Positions 39,862 through 48,233 of a DNA stretch of 64,000 nucleotides are shown in pieces. The notes under the pieces are model-generated. The model saw only the letters and a list, made by a program, of their open reading frames with translations, ran no database searches and was not told the origin of the DNA. Numbering within the stretch: the stretch's first letter is position 1; each line of letters opens with the position of its first letter. Source of the stretch: Streptomyces iranensis (GTDB lineage: Bacteria; Actinomycetota; Actinomycetes; Streptomycetales; Streptomycetaceae); the NCBI RefSeq assembly GCF_017874715.1, contig NZ_JAGGLR010000001.1, forward strand, positions 310,001 through 374,000. Direction: 5' to 3'. The translations under genes were made by a program, and so were the position numbers.

Positions 39862-40398
39862 ATGAGGAAGTTGCTCCGCCGCGGTGCCGCCGCCTTCGCG
39901 GCCGCCGCCTCGCTCGTACTGATGTCGCTCAACGCCACACCCGCCCAGGCGGACTCATCGGCCATCCCGTCCGGGATGACCTGGACCGTGCTCGCGAAGG
40001 GGACCGACGGCACGATCAGGGTGGGCGCGGACTCCGCGACCGACGCGTACAACGGTGACACCGCCGCCACGGCGACACTCCCCATGCTGTGCCTGAGAGT
40101 CAATGGCAGCGCCGTGCCCAGTGGGATCACCCCGGACTTCTACGCGGGCTGGGCACGCGGCACCGTGGCGGCGACGCCGCCCGTACTGGGCAAGTCGCTG
40201 ACCAGCCGGGCCGCGGCGGACGCGATCTGTGCGCAGTACTACGGCGCGGACTGGCGGGAGGCCGAGTTCCACGACGGCCGATACGGCGCCAACCTGGAGG
40301 CGAGCGGTGGCTGGTCCTTCTGGGCGTACGGCTACGTCCCGGACGGCACCCGCTTCTGGACCGCGATCAACGATCAGCCCGCGAACCCCTGGAACTGA
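39862..40398 (+). CDS. secreted protein of unknown function
   Basis: 178-residue protein with a classical signal peptide: basic MRKLLRRG, hydrophobic AAAFAAAASLVLMSLN, and cleavage after TPAQA (about residue 31). The mature part (about 147 residues) has two Cys (in LPMLCLRVN and DAICAQYYG), probably disulfide-bonded outside the cell, and is rich in Trp, Tyr and Asp (GGWSFWAYGYVPDGTRFWTAI). I do not recognise the family; the FWAYG and DGRYGANLE segments resemble flagellar-hook-like or lectin-like secreted domains only vaguely. ATG 39862 has AAGGAG seven bases upstream, a strong site. It ends 18 bp before the trp leader. Confidence 0.8.
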   Translation: MRKLLRRGAAAFAAAASLVLMSLNATPAQADSSAIPSGMTWTVLAKGTDGTIRVGADSATDAYNGDTAATATLPMLCLRVNGSAVPSGITPDFYAGWARGTVAATPPVLGKSLTSRAAADAICAQYYGADWREAEFHDGRYGANLEASGGWSFWAYGYVPDGTRFWTAINDQPANPWN

Positions 40399-40403
40399 TC
40401 CTG

Positions 40404-40409
40404 TAGGGT
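40404..40409 (+). promoter_or_regulatory. -10 box before the trp leader
   Basis: tagggt matches TANNNT and ends seven bases before the leader ATG (40417). No ribosome site precedes that ATG, so the leader peptide is probably read from a leaderless transcript. No good -35 is seen. Confidence 0.45.
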
Positions 40410-40416
40410 TTTCGAC

Positions 40417-40473
40417 ATGCACGCGCGACTGGCCATGACCTGGTGGTGGACCGCTCATCCGGCGGCCCGCTGA
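40417..40473 (+). CDS. trp operon leader peptide
   Basis: 18-codon ORF reading MHARLAMTWWWTAHPAAR with three consecutive Trp codons (40438-40446). It precedes a terminator hairpin and the trpE-G fusion, the arrangement of classical transcription attenuation. Low charged tRNA-Trp would stall the ribosome on the Trp codons and favour the antiterminator. Confidence 0.9.
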   Translation: MHARLAMTWWWTAHPAAR

Positions 40474-40527
40474 ATCGCGCATTCCCAAGATCTCGCGAAG
40501 GCCGCCCGAGGGGCGGCCTTCGGCGTT
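40461..40527 (+). terminator. trp attenuator (terminator with alternative antiterminator)
   Basis: The terminator is gaaggccgccc (40497-40507), loop gag, gggcggccttc (40511-40521), followed by ggcgttt. The segment ggcggcc at 40461-40467, at the end of the leader ORF, is complementary to ggccgcc at 40500-40506, so it can pair with the terminator 5' arm and block it. Confidence 0.85.
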
Positions 40528-40566
40528 TCCGCGGGTCGTTCCTCATTCCGGAAGGAATCACCCGCC

Positions 40567-42498
40567 ATGCAGAACCCTCATGCTCAGGCCGTCGTCGCAC
40601 GGCTGCTCTCCGACGACGCGCCGCCGTTCGCCCTGCTGCACCGCCGCACCCCGGGCCGGGCCCCCGACACCGTCGAGGTGCTGCTCGGCCCGGTCGGCGA
40701 GGTGGAGCGGCTGACCGACATCCCGCTGCCGACCGGGACCCCACGGGACGGCGCCCCGGTGGCGGACGCCCTCGCGCTGGTGCCGTTCCGGCAGATCCGC
40801 GAGCGCGGGTTCGAGGTGCGCGACGACGGGACGCCGCTGGCCGTGCTGCGCCCGGAGGAGAGCTACGAGCTGCCGCTCGCCGAGGCGCTGGAGGCGCTGC
40901 CCGCGCACCCGGTGCGGGTCGAGGACGGGGCGTTCGACGTGGCCGACGAGGCGTACGCGGAGATCGTGAGCCGGGTCATCGAGGACGAGATCGGCACCGG
41001 CGAGGGCGCCAACTTCGTCATCCGGCGGACGTTCCGGGGCGAGATCCCGGGGTTCGGGAGTACCGACGCGCTCGCGCTCTTCCGGCGGCTGCTGGCCGGG
41101 GAGCGGGGCGCCTACTGGACGTATGTGGTGCGGCTGCCGGACGGTCGGACGCTGGTGGGGGCGAGCCCTGAGGTCCATGTGCGGATGTCCGGGGGGACGG
41201 TCGTGATGAACCCGATCAGCGGGACGTACCGCTACCCCGAGGGCGGGCCGAGCGCCGAGGGGCTGCTGGAGTTCCTGCACGACCGCAAGGAGGTGGAGGA
41301 GCTGTCCATGGTCGTGGACGAGGAGCTGAAGATGATGTGCACCGTCGGCGACATGGGCGGGACGGTGATCGGGCCCCGGCTCAAGGAGATGGCGCATCTC
41401 GCGCACACCGAGTACGAGCTGCGCGGCCGCTCCTCGCTCGACGTCCGGGAGGTGCTCCGCGAGACGATGTTCGCGGCGACCGTCACCGGCTCCCCGGTGC
41501 AGAACGCGTGCCGGGTGATCGAGCGGTACGAGCCCGGTGGCCGCGGCTACTACGCGGGGGCGCTCGCACTGATCGGCCGGGACGGCGGCGGCGCCCAGAC
41601 CCTGGACTCGCCGATCCTCATCCGCACCGCCGACATCGACGCCGGGGGATCGCTGAAGGTGGCCGTCGGCGCCACGCTCGTCCGCCACTCGGACCCGCGC
41701 GGCGAAGTGGCCGAGACACATGCGAAGGCCGCCGGGGTGCTGACCGCGCTGGGCGTGCGGCCCGCGCCCGTACGGCCCGAGGCGGCGGGCCCGCGGCCGC
41801 GGCTCACGGACGATCCGCGGGTACGGGCGGCGCTGGACGCGCGGCGGGCGGACCTGGCGCCGTTCTGGCTGCGGATGCAGGCCCCCGAGGAGCCCCGGAT
41901 CGGGGGGTTGTCCGGGCATGCCCTGGTGATCGACGCCGAGGACACGTTCACCGCGATGCTCGCGCATCTGCTGCGCACCTCGGGGCTGACCGTGACCGTG
42001 CGGCGGTACGACGAGCCGGGGGTGCGGGAGGCGGCGCTGGCGCATCAGGGGCCCGTGGTGCTCGGCCCCGGTCCTGGCGACCCGAACGACGCGGCCGACC
42101 CGAAGATGCGGTTCCTGCGGGCGCTGGCCGCCGAGCTGGTGGCCGGGCACCGGCACGGGCTGCTGGGGGTGTGCCTGGGGAACGAGCTGATCGCGGCCGA
42201 GCTGGGGCTGGAGATCGTGCGCAAGGACGTGCCGTTCCAGGGCGCCCAGGAGCGGATCGACTTCTTCGGGCGCGAGGAGACCGTCGGCTTCTACAACACC
42301 TTCACGGCGCGCTGCGACGAGGCGGCGGAGACGGAGCTGGCGATGCACCGCGTGGAGCTGAGCCGGGACCGGGCGACCGGCGATGTGCACGCGCTGCGCG
42401 GGCCGGGCTTCGCCGGGGTGCAGTTCCACCCGGAGTCGGTGCTGTCGCGGGGCGGGGCGGCGCTGGTGGCGGAGCTGCTGGCGGCCGTGCTGGTCTGA
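40567..42498 (+). CDS. trpE: anthranilate synthase, fused TrpE-TrpG
   Basis: Bifunctional anthranilate synthase converting chorismate and glutamine to anthranilate. Residues 1 to about 430 are the chorismate-binding component (NPISGTYRYPEGGPSAEG, ELKMMCTVGDMGG, REVLRETMFAATVTGSP); residues from about 443 are the glutamine amidotransferase with nucleophile Cys536 in GVCLGNE and His621/Glu623 in FHPES. The fusion resembles Streptomyces TrpEG and also PhzE; the Trp-rich leader and attenuator argue for tryptophan synthesis. The nucleophile motif reads CLGNE, not the common CLGHQ. ATG 40567 has GGAAGGA upstream. The stop codon starts a 33-bp array. Confidence 0.93.
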   Translation: MQNPHAQAVVARLLSDDAPPFALLHRRTPGRAPDTVEVLLGPVGEVERLTDIPLPTGTPRDGAPVADALALVPFRQIRERGFEVRDDGTPLAVLRPEESYELPLAEALEALPAHPVRVEDGAFDVADEAYAEIVSRVIEDEIGTGEGANFVIRRTFRGEIPGFGSTDALALFRRLLAGERGAYWTYVVRLPDGRTLVGASPEVHVRMSGGTVVMNPISGTYRYPEGGPSAEGLLEFLHDRKEVEELSMVVDEELKMMCTVGDMGGTVIGPRLKEMAHLAHTEYELRGRSSLDVREVLRETMFAATVTGSPVQNACRVIERYEPGGRGYYAGALALIGRDGGGAQTLDSPILIRTADIDAGGSLKVAVGATLVRHSDPRGEVAETHAKAAGVLTALGVRPAPVRPEAAGPRPRLTDDPRVRAALDARRADLAPFWLRMQAPEEPRIGGLSGHALVIDAEDTFTAMLAHLLRTSGLTVTVRRYDEPGVREAALAHQGPVVLGPGPGDPNDAADPKMRFLRALAAELVAGHRHGLLGVCLGNELIAAELGLEIVRKDVPFQGAQERIDFFGREETVGFYNTFTARCDEAAETELAMHRVELSRDRATGDVHALRGPGFAGVQFHPESVLSRGGAALVAELLAAVLV

Positions 42499-42630
42499 AG
42501 CGCCCGCAGGCCCGAGGGACGGCTGGTCCGACGGGCCCGCCCGCCAAGGGGGCAGCTGGTCCGACGGGGCCACCGGCCCCGAGGGCGGCGTGACGATGGG
42601 GCCACCGGCCCCGAGGGCGGCGTGACGATG
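42489..42630 (+). repeat. 32/33-bp tandem array starting at the trpE stop codon
   Basis: gctggtctga (42489-42498, tga is the trpE stop) recurs as gctggtccga at 42522-42531 and 42555-42564, an exact 33-bp period; two further units follow at 32-bp spacing (ggggccaccggccccgaggg at 42566 and 42598). It fills the gap to the terminator at 42626. Confidence 0.85.
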
Positions 42631-42662
42631 GGCCGGGTGCGACTTCCGCGCCCGGCCCATCG
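42626..42662. terminator. terminator between trpE and pfkA
   Basis: cgatgggccgggtgcg (42626-42641) pairs with 42648-42662+ (gcgcccggcccatcg) through one G-T wobble, loop about 6 nt. It lies between convergent genes and can serve both. Confidence 0.8.
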
Positions 42663-42683
42663 CCGTACTGCACCCAGACGGCC

Positions 42684-43712
42684 TCAGCCGAAGAAGACCT
42701 CGGCCTCGGCGTAGAGCGAGGGATCGACCGTCTTGATCCGTGCGGTCGCCTCGGCAAGCGGTACCCGGATGATGTCGGTGCCGCGCAGCGCGACCATCTT
42801 TCCGAAGTCCTCGTCCCGGACCGCGTCGATGGCGTGCAGCCCGAAGCGGGTGGCGAGCCAGCGGTCGAAGGCGCTGGGCGTGCCCCCGCGCTGGACATGG
42901 CCGAGGACGGTGGTGCGGGCCTCCTTACCGGTACGCTTCTCGATCTCCTTGGCCAGCCACTCGCCGACCCCGGAGAGCCGGACATGGCCGAAGGAGTCCA
43001 GCGTGTCGTCCTTGAGGACGGCGTCGCCGTCCCTGGGCATCGCACCCTCGGCGATGACCACGATCGGGGCGTAGCGGATCTTGAAACGGGATTCGACCCA
43101 GGCGCAGACCTGGTCGACGTCGAAGCGCTGTTCAGGGAGGAGGATGACATTGGCGCCGCCGGCGAGCCCCGAGTGGAGGGCGATCCACCCGGCGTGACGG
43201 CCCATCACCTCGACGACGAGCACGCGCATATGCGATTCGGCGGTGGTGTGGAGCCGGTCGATGGCCTCGGTGGCGATGTTGACGGCGGTGTCGAAGCCGA
43301 AGGTGTAGTCGGTGGCGGACAGATCGTTGTCGATGGTCTTGGGGACGCCGACACAACGGAGGCCGTAGTCGCCGGAGAGCCGCGCGGCGACGCCGAGGGT
43401 GTCCTCGCCGCCGATCGCGATCAGCGCGTCGACCTCCTGCTTGACCAGGGTCTCCTTGACCCGGCGGATGCCGTCCTCGCTCTTGAGCGGATTGGTGCGG
43501 GAGGAGCCGAGGATGGTGCCGCCGCGTGGCAGGATGCCGCGCACCGCGCGGATGTCGAGGGGAACGGTGTCGTTCTCGAGAGGGCCGCGCCAGCCGTCCC
43601 GGAAACCGATGAAGTCATAGCCGTATTCCTGTACGCCCTTGCGCACGACGGCGCGGATGACCGCGTTGAGCCCGGGGCAGTCACCGCCGCCGGTCAGCAC
43701 TCCGACCCGCAT
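42684..43712 (-). CDS. pfkA: 6-phosphofructokinase (group III type)
   Basis: Phosphorylates fructose-6-phosphate to fructose-1,6-bisphosphate. The 342-residue product has TGGGDCPGLNAVIR, GGTILGSSRTNP, the phosphoryl-donor motif IGGEDT (Gly101 to Thr105), the catalytic PKTIDND (124-130), VMGRHAGWIAL and GHVQRGGTPSAFDR. Asp at position 104 and Lys before TIDND are the residues usually linked to pyrophosphate-dependent enzymes, although the S. coelicolor homologue is reported as ATP-dependent, so the donor cannot be settled from sequence. ATG 43712 has AGAAGGGA upstream. Confidence 0.95.
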   Translation of the reverse strand: MRVGVLTGGGDCPGLNAVIRAVVRKGVQEYGYDFIGFRDGWRGPLENDTVPLDIRAVRGILPRGGTILGSSRTNPLKSEDGIRRVKETLVKQEVDALIAIGGEDTLGVAARLSGDYGLRCVGVPKTIDNDLSATDYTFGFDTAVNIATEAIDRLHTTAESHMRVLVVEVMGRHAGWIALHSGLAGGANVILLPEQRFDVDQVCAWVESRFKIRYAPIVVIAEGAMPRDGDAVLKDDTLDSFGHVRLSGVGEWLAKEIEKRTGKEARTTVLGHVQRGGTPSAFDRWLATRFGLHAIDAVRDEDFGKMVALRGTDIIRVPLAEATARIKTVDPSLYAEAEVFFG

Positions 43713-43893
43713 CGTTTCTTCCCTTCTCCCGTGGAATCCCGTGATTGGGCCCGGTACGGAGAGCCACGCTAACGGTGATCCAGGTCACACGGGATGGGGC
43801 GTCGGACGATTCCCCCGCGAATCAAGGGAGTTGGTTTTGAACTTCACCCGTACGAGGGGGTGACGCGGTGTCACCGGCCCCGGCCGGAAGGCG

Positions 43894-44574
43894 TCAGGCG
43901 TCGTCCAGGCCGCGCTCGATGGCGTAGCGGACCAGCTCCACACGATTGTGCAGCTGGAGCTTGCCGAGGGTGTTCTGGACGTGGTTCTGCACCGTGCGGT
44001 GCGAGATGACCAGCCGCTCGGCGATCTGCTTGTACGAAAGCCCCTTGGCCACCAGCCGCAGCACCTCCGTCTCACGCTCGGTGAGCTGCGGGGCGGCGGG
44101 CTGGTCGGCGGCGGTGGGGGCGGGCTCGCCCGCGAGCCGCCGGTACTCGCCGAGCACCAGGCCCGCGAGGCCGGGGGTGAACACCGGGTCGCCGACCGCC
44201 GTACGGCGCACCGCGTCCAGCAGTTCCTCGGTGCTGGCCGACTTCAGCAGATAGCCGGTGGCCCCGGACTTGACCGCCTCCAGGACGTCCGCGTGCTCAC
44301 CGCTCGCGGAGAGCACCAGCACCCGCAGCTCGGGGCGGTCGGCGAGGGCCTCCTTGCACACCTCGACCCCCGGCAGTCCGGGCAGGTTGAGGTCGAGCAC
44401 CAGGACGTCGGGTCCGGCGGCCTTGGCCCGGCGGACCGCCTGCGGTCCGTCCCCGGCCGTGGCCACCACGTCGAACCCGGCCTCGGACAGGTCCCGGGCC
44501 ACCGCGTCGCGCCACATCGGATGGTCGTCGACCACCATCACCGTCACCGGGCGGCCGTCGTGCTGAGCGGTCAT
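43894..44574 (-). CDS. NarL/LuxR-family response regulator
   Basis: 226-residue response regulator. The receiver domain has VMVVDDHPMWRDAV (acidic pair Asp-Asp), the phospho-acceptor Asp in VLVLDLNLPG and conserved Lys in GYLLKSAS. The C-terminal LuxR helix-turn-helix is LTERETEVLRLVAKGLSYKQIAERL, then SHRTVQNHVQNTLGKL. The ATG at 44574 overlaps the histidine kinase stop by ATGA, so the pair is coupled; the kinase is its likely cognate. Target genes unknown. A weak hairpin (ggtgac/gtcacc, 43859-43875) lies downstream. Confidence 0.95.
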   Translation of the reverse strand: MTAQHDGRPVTVMVVDDHPMWRDAVARDLSEAGFDVVATAGDGPQAVRRAKAAGPDVLVLDLNLPGLPGVEVCKEALADRPELRVLVLSASGEHADVLEAVKSGATGYLLKSASTEELLDAVRRTAVGDPVFTPGLAGLVLGEYRRLAGEPAPTAADQPAAPQLTERETEVLRLVAKGLSYKQIAERLVISHRTVQNHVQNTLGKLQLHNRVELVRYAIERGLDDA

Positions 44575-45878
44575 CGTGCCGCTTCCCCCTTCTGCTTGGC
44601 CTTCATCGCCGACGCCTTCGGAACCGTCAACTCCACTTCGGTGCCCTGTTCCGGCGCCGAGATCCACTCGGCGGTGCCGCCGAGGTCGCGCAGCCGTCCC
44701 CGGATCGACAGGGCCACCCCCAGGCGGCCCTCCGCCTCCGCGTCCGCCAGCCGTCCCTCGGGGATGCCGGGGCCATCGTCCCGTACGGTCACCATCACCG
44801 CGTCCGGCTCGTCCTCCAGCAGGATCCAGGCGTGGGCGTCCTCCCCGGCGTGGACCCGTACGTTGTCCAGGGCGGCGCCGACGGCGGCGGCCAACTCCCC
44901 GGCGACGCCCGCCGGGAGGAGCACCGGGGCACCCGGCTCGGAGAAGGTGACCCGGGAGCCCGCGTGCGGGGCCAGCAGGGCCCGCAGATCGCAGGGCCCC
45001 CCGTCGGAGCTCTCGGGGCCGGGAGGGCAGGGCGGGGCCGGCGGGTCCACCGCGCCCGGCGGGCCGCCCCGGCCGGCTACGGCCTCCGTCTCGTCCCCGG
45101 TACGCGGCCGGGTCACCAGACCGGTGGAGACCAGGGTGCGCAGCGCGATCTCCTGCTCCCCCGCCATACGGCCCAGTTCGGCCGCCTCGCCGCCGATCGC
45201 GGCGCCGCGCCGCTGCACCATGGCGAGCACCTGGAGCACGCTGTCGTGGATGTCGCGGGCCAGCCGCTCCCGCTCCCGGGTGGCCGCCTCGATGCGCAGC
45301 GCGCGGGCGAGGGTGCGCTCACTGGCACGGGCCACCTCGACCACATAGCCGATGCCCACGCTCGCCACCCACACCAGCGACAGCATGTGGAGGGTGTCCT
45401 GGGCGAATCCGCCGCGCTCGATCACATTGGCGGCGCAGACCACGGTGGAGGCCGAGGCGCCCCAGCGCCAGCCGCCCTTGATGGCGAAGCCGAGGACCGC
45501 GCCCATCGTCCATATGGAAGGCAGCGTGGGGGTGCCCTCGGCGATCCGGTCGTGGCTGTCCACGAGCGGGGTCAGCAGAATGCCGGTCACCGCGATGCCG
45601 AGATCGCCGACGAGGAACCGCCGGGTGCAGCGCTCGGCCGAGGCGACCATCCGGAAGGTGAGCGCCGTCCACAGCGTCAGCACCGCCATGTAGACGACGG
45701 CGCCGATCGGATGGTCGTAGTCCTCGAAGGAGTAGACGCACAGGCCGAGCGCGTAGAGCAGGGTGAGCACCCGGTAGGCGGTCAACGCCTGCCACAGCGG
45801 CTGCTCGACGGACATCCGCACCACGCGCTCACCCCCGGCGCGCTCCCGTTTGGACCGCTCCCTGGACCGCTCCGTCAA
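44571..45878 (-). CDS. MacS-type sensor histidine kinase
   Basis: Membrane histidine kinase of about 435 residues. Residues 30-185 carry roughly five or six hydrophobic helices (LTLLYALGLCVYS, GAVVYMAVLTLWTALTF, FLVGDLGIAVTGILLTPLV), with no large extracytoplasmic domain. The HisKA_3-type phospho-site is RERERLARDIHDSVLQVLAMVQRR; a Pro/Gly-rich linker precedes the ATPase with VRDDGPGIPEGRL. The first codon in the long frame is TTG 45878 (GGGGGAC just upstream); GTG 45824 (after GGGGGTGA) and ATG 45815 (MSVEQPLWQAL) are alternatives. The signal is unknown. Confidence 0.9.
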   Translation of the reverse strand: MTERSRERSKRERAGGERVVRMSVEQPLWQALTAYRVLTLLYALGLCVYSFEDYDHPIGAVVYMAVLTLWTALTFRMVASAERCTRRFLVGDLGIAVTGILLTPLVDSHDRIAEGTPTLPSIWTMGAVLGFAIKGGWRWGASASTVVCAANVIERGGFAQDTLHMLSLVWVASVGIGYVVEVARASERTLARALRIEAATRERERLARDIHDSVLQVLAMVQRRGAAIGGEAAELGRMAGEQEIALRTLVSTGLVTRPRTGDETEAVAGRGGPPGAVDPPAPPCPPGPESSDGGPCDLRALLAPHAGSRVTFSEPGAPVLLPAGVAGELAAAVGAALDNVRVHAGEDAHAWILLEDEPDAVMVTVRDDGPGIPEGRLADAEAEGRLGVALSIRGRLRDLGGTAEWISAPEQGTEVELTVPKASAMKAKQKGEAAR

Positions 45879-45905
45879 CGTCCCCCACCCCCGGTGCCGG
45901 CGCGG

Positions 45906-46691
45906 CTAGGCGCCGGACTTGTGTTTGTCCTTCTCCTTCTCGGCCTTCTCCTTCTCGGCCTTCTCCTTCTCGGCCTGCTTCTTCTCGGCCTGCTTCCGGG
46001 CCGTCTCCGCATCCGCGATCTGCCGCTTGGCGGCGGTGGCGTAGACGTCCACGTACTCCTGGCCGGAGAGCTTCATGATCTCGTACATGACCTCGTCGGT
46101 CACCGAGCGCAGGATGAAGCGGTCGCCGTCCATGCCGTGGTAGCGGCTGAAGTCCAGCGGCTTGCCGATCCGGATACCGGGCCGCATCAGCTTCGGCATG
46201 ACCTTGCCGGGGGGCTGGATCTTCTCGGTGTCGATCATCGCCACGGGGATCACCGGGGCGCCGGTCGCGAGCGCGACCCTTGCCAGACCGCCCGGCTTGC
46301 CCCGGTAGAGCCGTCCGTCGGGCGAGCGGGTGCCCTCGGGGTAAATGCCGAAGAGCTCACCGCGCCTGATCACCTCGATGCCCGCCTTGATGGCGGCCTC
46401 GCCGGCGCCGCGCGAGCCCGAGCGGTCCACCGGCAGTTGCCCGACGCCCTTGAAGAAGGCCGCCGTGAGCCGCCCCTTGACGCCGGGGGTGGTGAAGTAC
46501 TCCTGCTTGGCGATGAAGGTGACCTTGCGGTCGAGCACCGCGGGCAGGAAGAAGGAGTCGGAGAAGGAGAGGTGGTTGCTCGCGAGGATGGCCGGACCCT
46601 CGGCGGGGACGTGCTCCAGCCCCTCCACCCAGGGCCGGAAGGTGAGCTTCAACGCACCACCCACCGACAGCTTCATTGCGCTGTAGAACAA
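45906..46691 (-). CDS. 1-acyl-glycerol-3-phosphate acyltransferase (PlsC family)
   Basis: 261-residue PlsC-type acyltransferase, probably acylating lysophosphatidate at the membrane. The catalytic NHLSFSD (NHX4D) is near residue 39, then VDRSGSRGAGEAAIKAG, EGTRSPDGRLYRGKPGG and IPVAMIDTEKI. The C-terminal 45 residues are Lys/Glu/Ala-rich (EKEKAEKEKAEKEKDKHK), encoded by 15-bp repeats. The start is TTG 46691: AGGAGG lies six bases upstream, whereas the first ATG is 15 bases further in and badly spaced. It precedes the two-component genes on the same strand. Confidence 0.92.
   Translation of the reverse strand: MFYSAMKLSVGGALKLTFRPWVEGLEHVPAEGPAILASNHLSFSDSFFLPAVLDRKVTFIAKQEYFTTPGVKGRLTAAFFKGVGQLPVDRSGSRGAGEAAIKAGIEVIRRGELFGIYPEGTRSPDGRLYRGKPGGLARVALATGAPVIPVAMIDTEKIQPPGKVMPKLMRPGIRIGKPLDFSRYHGMDGDRFILRSVTDEVMYEIMKLSGQEYVDVYATAAKRQIADAETARKQAEKKQAEKEKAEKEKAEKEKDKHKSGA
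45931..45990 (-). repeat. 15-bp in-frame tandem repeat in the acyltransferase tail
   Basis: ttctccttctcggcc is repeated exactly at 45931-45945, 45946-45960 and 45961-45975, followed by a variant at 45976-45990. It encodes the pentad KAEKE and ends about 25 bp before the stop codon. Confidence 0.9.
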
Positions 46692-46797
46692 CCGGGACCT
46701 CCTGTATCCGACGAGGAGACCTTAACCTGCCTACCCCGTATGCGGCGCGCCGCGTACGCTGAGGACCCGAGCCCGCTTCCCCAGCGAACGGAGATCC

Positions 46798-47619
46798 GTG
46801 GTGCCGCTCCTGCCCGGAGCCGAGCCGTTCCGCCACGACGGCGGAGAGATCGGCGTCCTCGTCTGTCACGGATTCACCGGCTCCCCGCAGTCCGTGCGGC
46901 CCTGGGCCGACCATCTCGCGGCCCGTGGGCTGACCGTTTCACTGCCGCTGCTTCCCGGCCATGGCACGCGCTGGCAGGACCTCGCCGTCACCGGCTGGCA
47001 GGACTGGTACGCGGAGGTGGACCGCGAGCTGAGCAGGCTCTCCCGGGCCTGCGAGCGGGTGTTCGTCTGCGGTCTGTCGATGGGCGGCGCGCTCGCGCTG
47101 CGGCTGGCCGCCCAGCACGGCGCGGCGATCAGCGGCGTGGCCGTCGTGAATCCGGCCAACCGCATCCACGATCCGCTGGCCGTCGCCCTTCCGGTGCTGC
47201 GTCATCTGGTGCCGTCGGTGAAGGGCATCGTGAGCGACATCGCCAAGCCGGGCGCGCGGGAGTCGGGTTACGAGCGGATGCCGCTGCACGCCGTGCACTC
47301 GATGCGCCGCTTCTACCGGGTGGTCGACGCCGAACTGCCGCAGGTGACCCAGCCGCTGCTGGTGATGCACAGCCCCCAGGACCATGTGGTGCCGCCGGCC
47401 GACTCCGAGCGCATCCTGAGTCAGGTGTCCTCGCGGGACGTCACCGAGCGGCTGCTGGAGCGCAGCTACCACGTGGCGACGCTGGACCACGACGCCGAGT
47501 TCATCTTCGAGGAGACGGACACGTTCATTACCCGGCTGACGGCGGGTATGGGTGAAGACACCACCCGGACCGGCCTCGGGAAGGGCAGCGGAAAGGAGGG
47601 GGCGGCGGCCAGTGGCTGA
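46798..47619 (+). CDS. alpha/beta hydrolase (carboxylesterase / monoacylglycerol lipase-like)
   Basis: 273-residue alpha/beta hydrolase. Oxyanion-hole region VLVCHGFTGSPQSVRPWA, nucleophile Ser in VCGLSMGGALAL, Asp in MHSPQDHVVPP, and His in SYHVATLDHD form the triad in the right order. It resembles the Est30-type carboxylesterases and bacterial monoacylglycerol lipases; substrate not defined. GTG 46798 has CGGAG seven bases upstream; GTG 46801 is the next codon. It diverges from the PlsC-type gene, and its stop overlaps the next ORF by 8 bp, so it may be cotranscribed with that unknown membrane protein. Confidence 0.88.
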   Translation: MVPLLPGAEPFRHDGGEIGVLVCHGFTGSPQSVRPWADHLAARGLTVSLPLLPGHGTRWQDLAVTGWQDWYAEVDRELSRLSRACERVFVCGLSMGGALALRLAAQHGAAISGVAVVNPANRIHDPLAVALPVLRHLVPSVKGIVSDIAKPGARESGYERMPLHAVHSMRRFYRVVDAELPQVTQPLLVMHSPQDHVVPPADSERILSQVSSRDVTERLLERSYHVATLDHDAEFIFEETDTFITRLTAGMGEDTTRTGLGKGSGKEGAAASG

Positions 47620-48211
47620 GCGCGACTCGAATGGACACGAGGCGGACGCGCGGCGGGACGACGACGCCACCTTCGCCGCGATCGTCGCCGCGTACGGGGA
47701 GGAACCGCAGGACCCGCCGGGCGCCGAGCGTTGGCCCGCCGCCGAGAACCTCGACGAGGAGCGGGACCGGGACCGCCGGTCCGCGGCGGACGGCGACACC
47801 GACGCCGAGGGGGCCGGTGACGGCGAGGCGGCCACGGGCGGGCTGACCAAGCCCGACAAGGCCGAGAAGCCGGGCGGCTTCATCGTCTACGCCCCGGGCG
47901 TGGGCCCCCGCGACTGGGAGCCCGAAGAGCCGTCCGAGGACGACTTTGACGAGACCGACGAGGGCCATTTCGTCCCGCCCGAGCCGCCTCCGCTGCCCGA
48001 GTCCGACACCACTTCCCGCTTCGCCTGGCTCGGAGTGCTGGGCGGGCCGCTGCTGCTGCTCGGAGTGGTGCTGTTCCGGGTGGAGATGGTCTGGTGGATC
48101 GCCACGCTGGGCGTCGGCGGCTTCCTCGGCGGCTTCGTCACGCTGGTGCTGCGGATGAAGGACGACGACGATGAAGAGGACGACGGCCCGGGGCGCGGCG
48201 CCGTCGTCTGA
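47612..48211 (+). CDS. acidic membrane protein of unknown function
   Basis: 199-residue protein. The N-terminal 130 residues are very acidic and disordered (Asp/Glu/Ala/Pro-rich, with GGFIVYAPGVGPRDWEPEEPSEDDFDE as a more conserved-looking island). Two membrane helices follow (FAWLGVLGGPLLLLGVVLF, MVWWIATLGVGGFLGGFVTLVL), then an acidic tail (KDDDDEEDDG). I do not recognise a functional family. GTG 47612 overlaps the esterase stop by 8 bp and has AAGGAGG about 12 bases upstream. A 19-bp direct repeat (48234-48271) lies after it. Confidence 0.75.
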   Translation: MAERDSNGHEADARRDDDATFAAIVAAYGEEPQDPPGAERWPAAENLDEERDRDRRSAADGDTDAEGAGDGEAATGGLTKPDKAEKPGGFIVYAPGVGPRDWEPEEPSEDDFDETDEGHFVPPEPPPLPESDTTSRFAWLGVLGGPLLLLGVVLFRVEMVWWIATLGVGGFLGGFVTLVLRMKDDDDEEDDGPGRGAVV

Positions 48212-48233
48212 CCCCGGCGCTCCGGAGCCGGGC

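Noticed and set aside
43859..43875. hairpin ggtgac/gtcacc downstream of the response regulator
   Set aside because: Six-base stem with no flanking features; too weak for a confident terminator.
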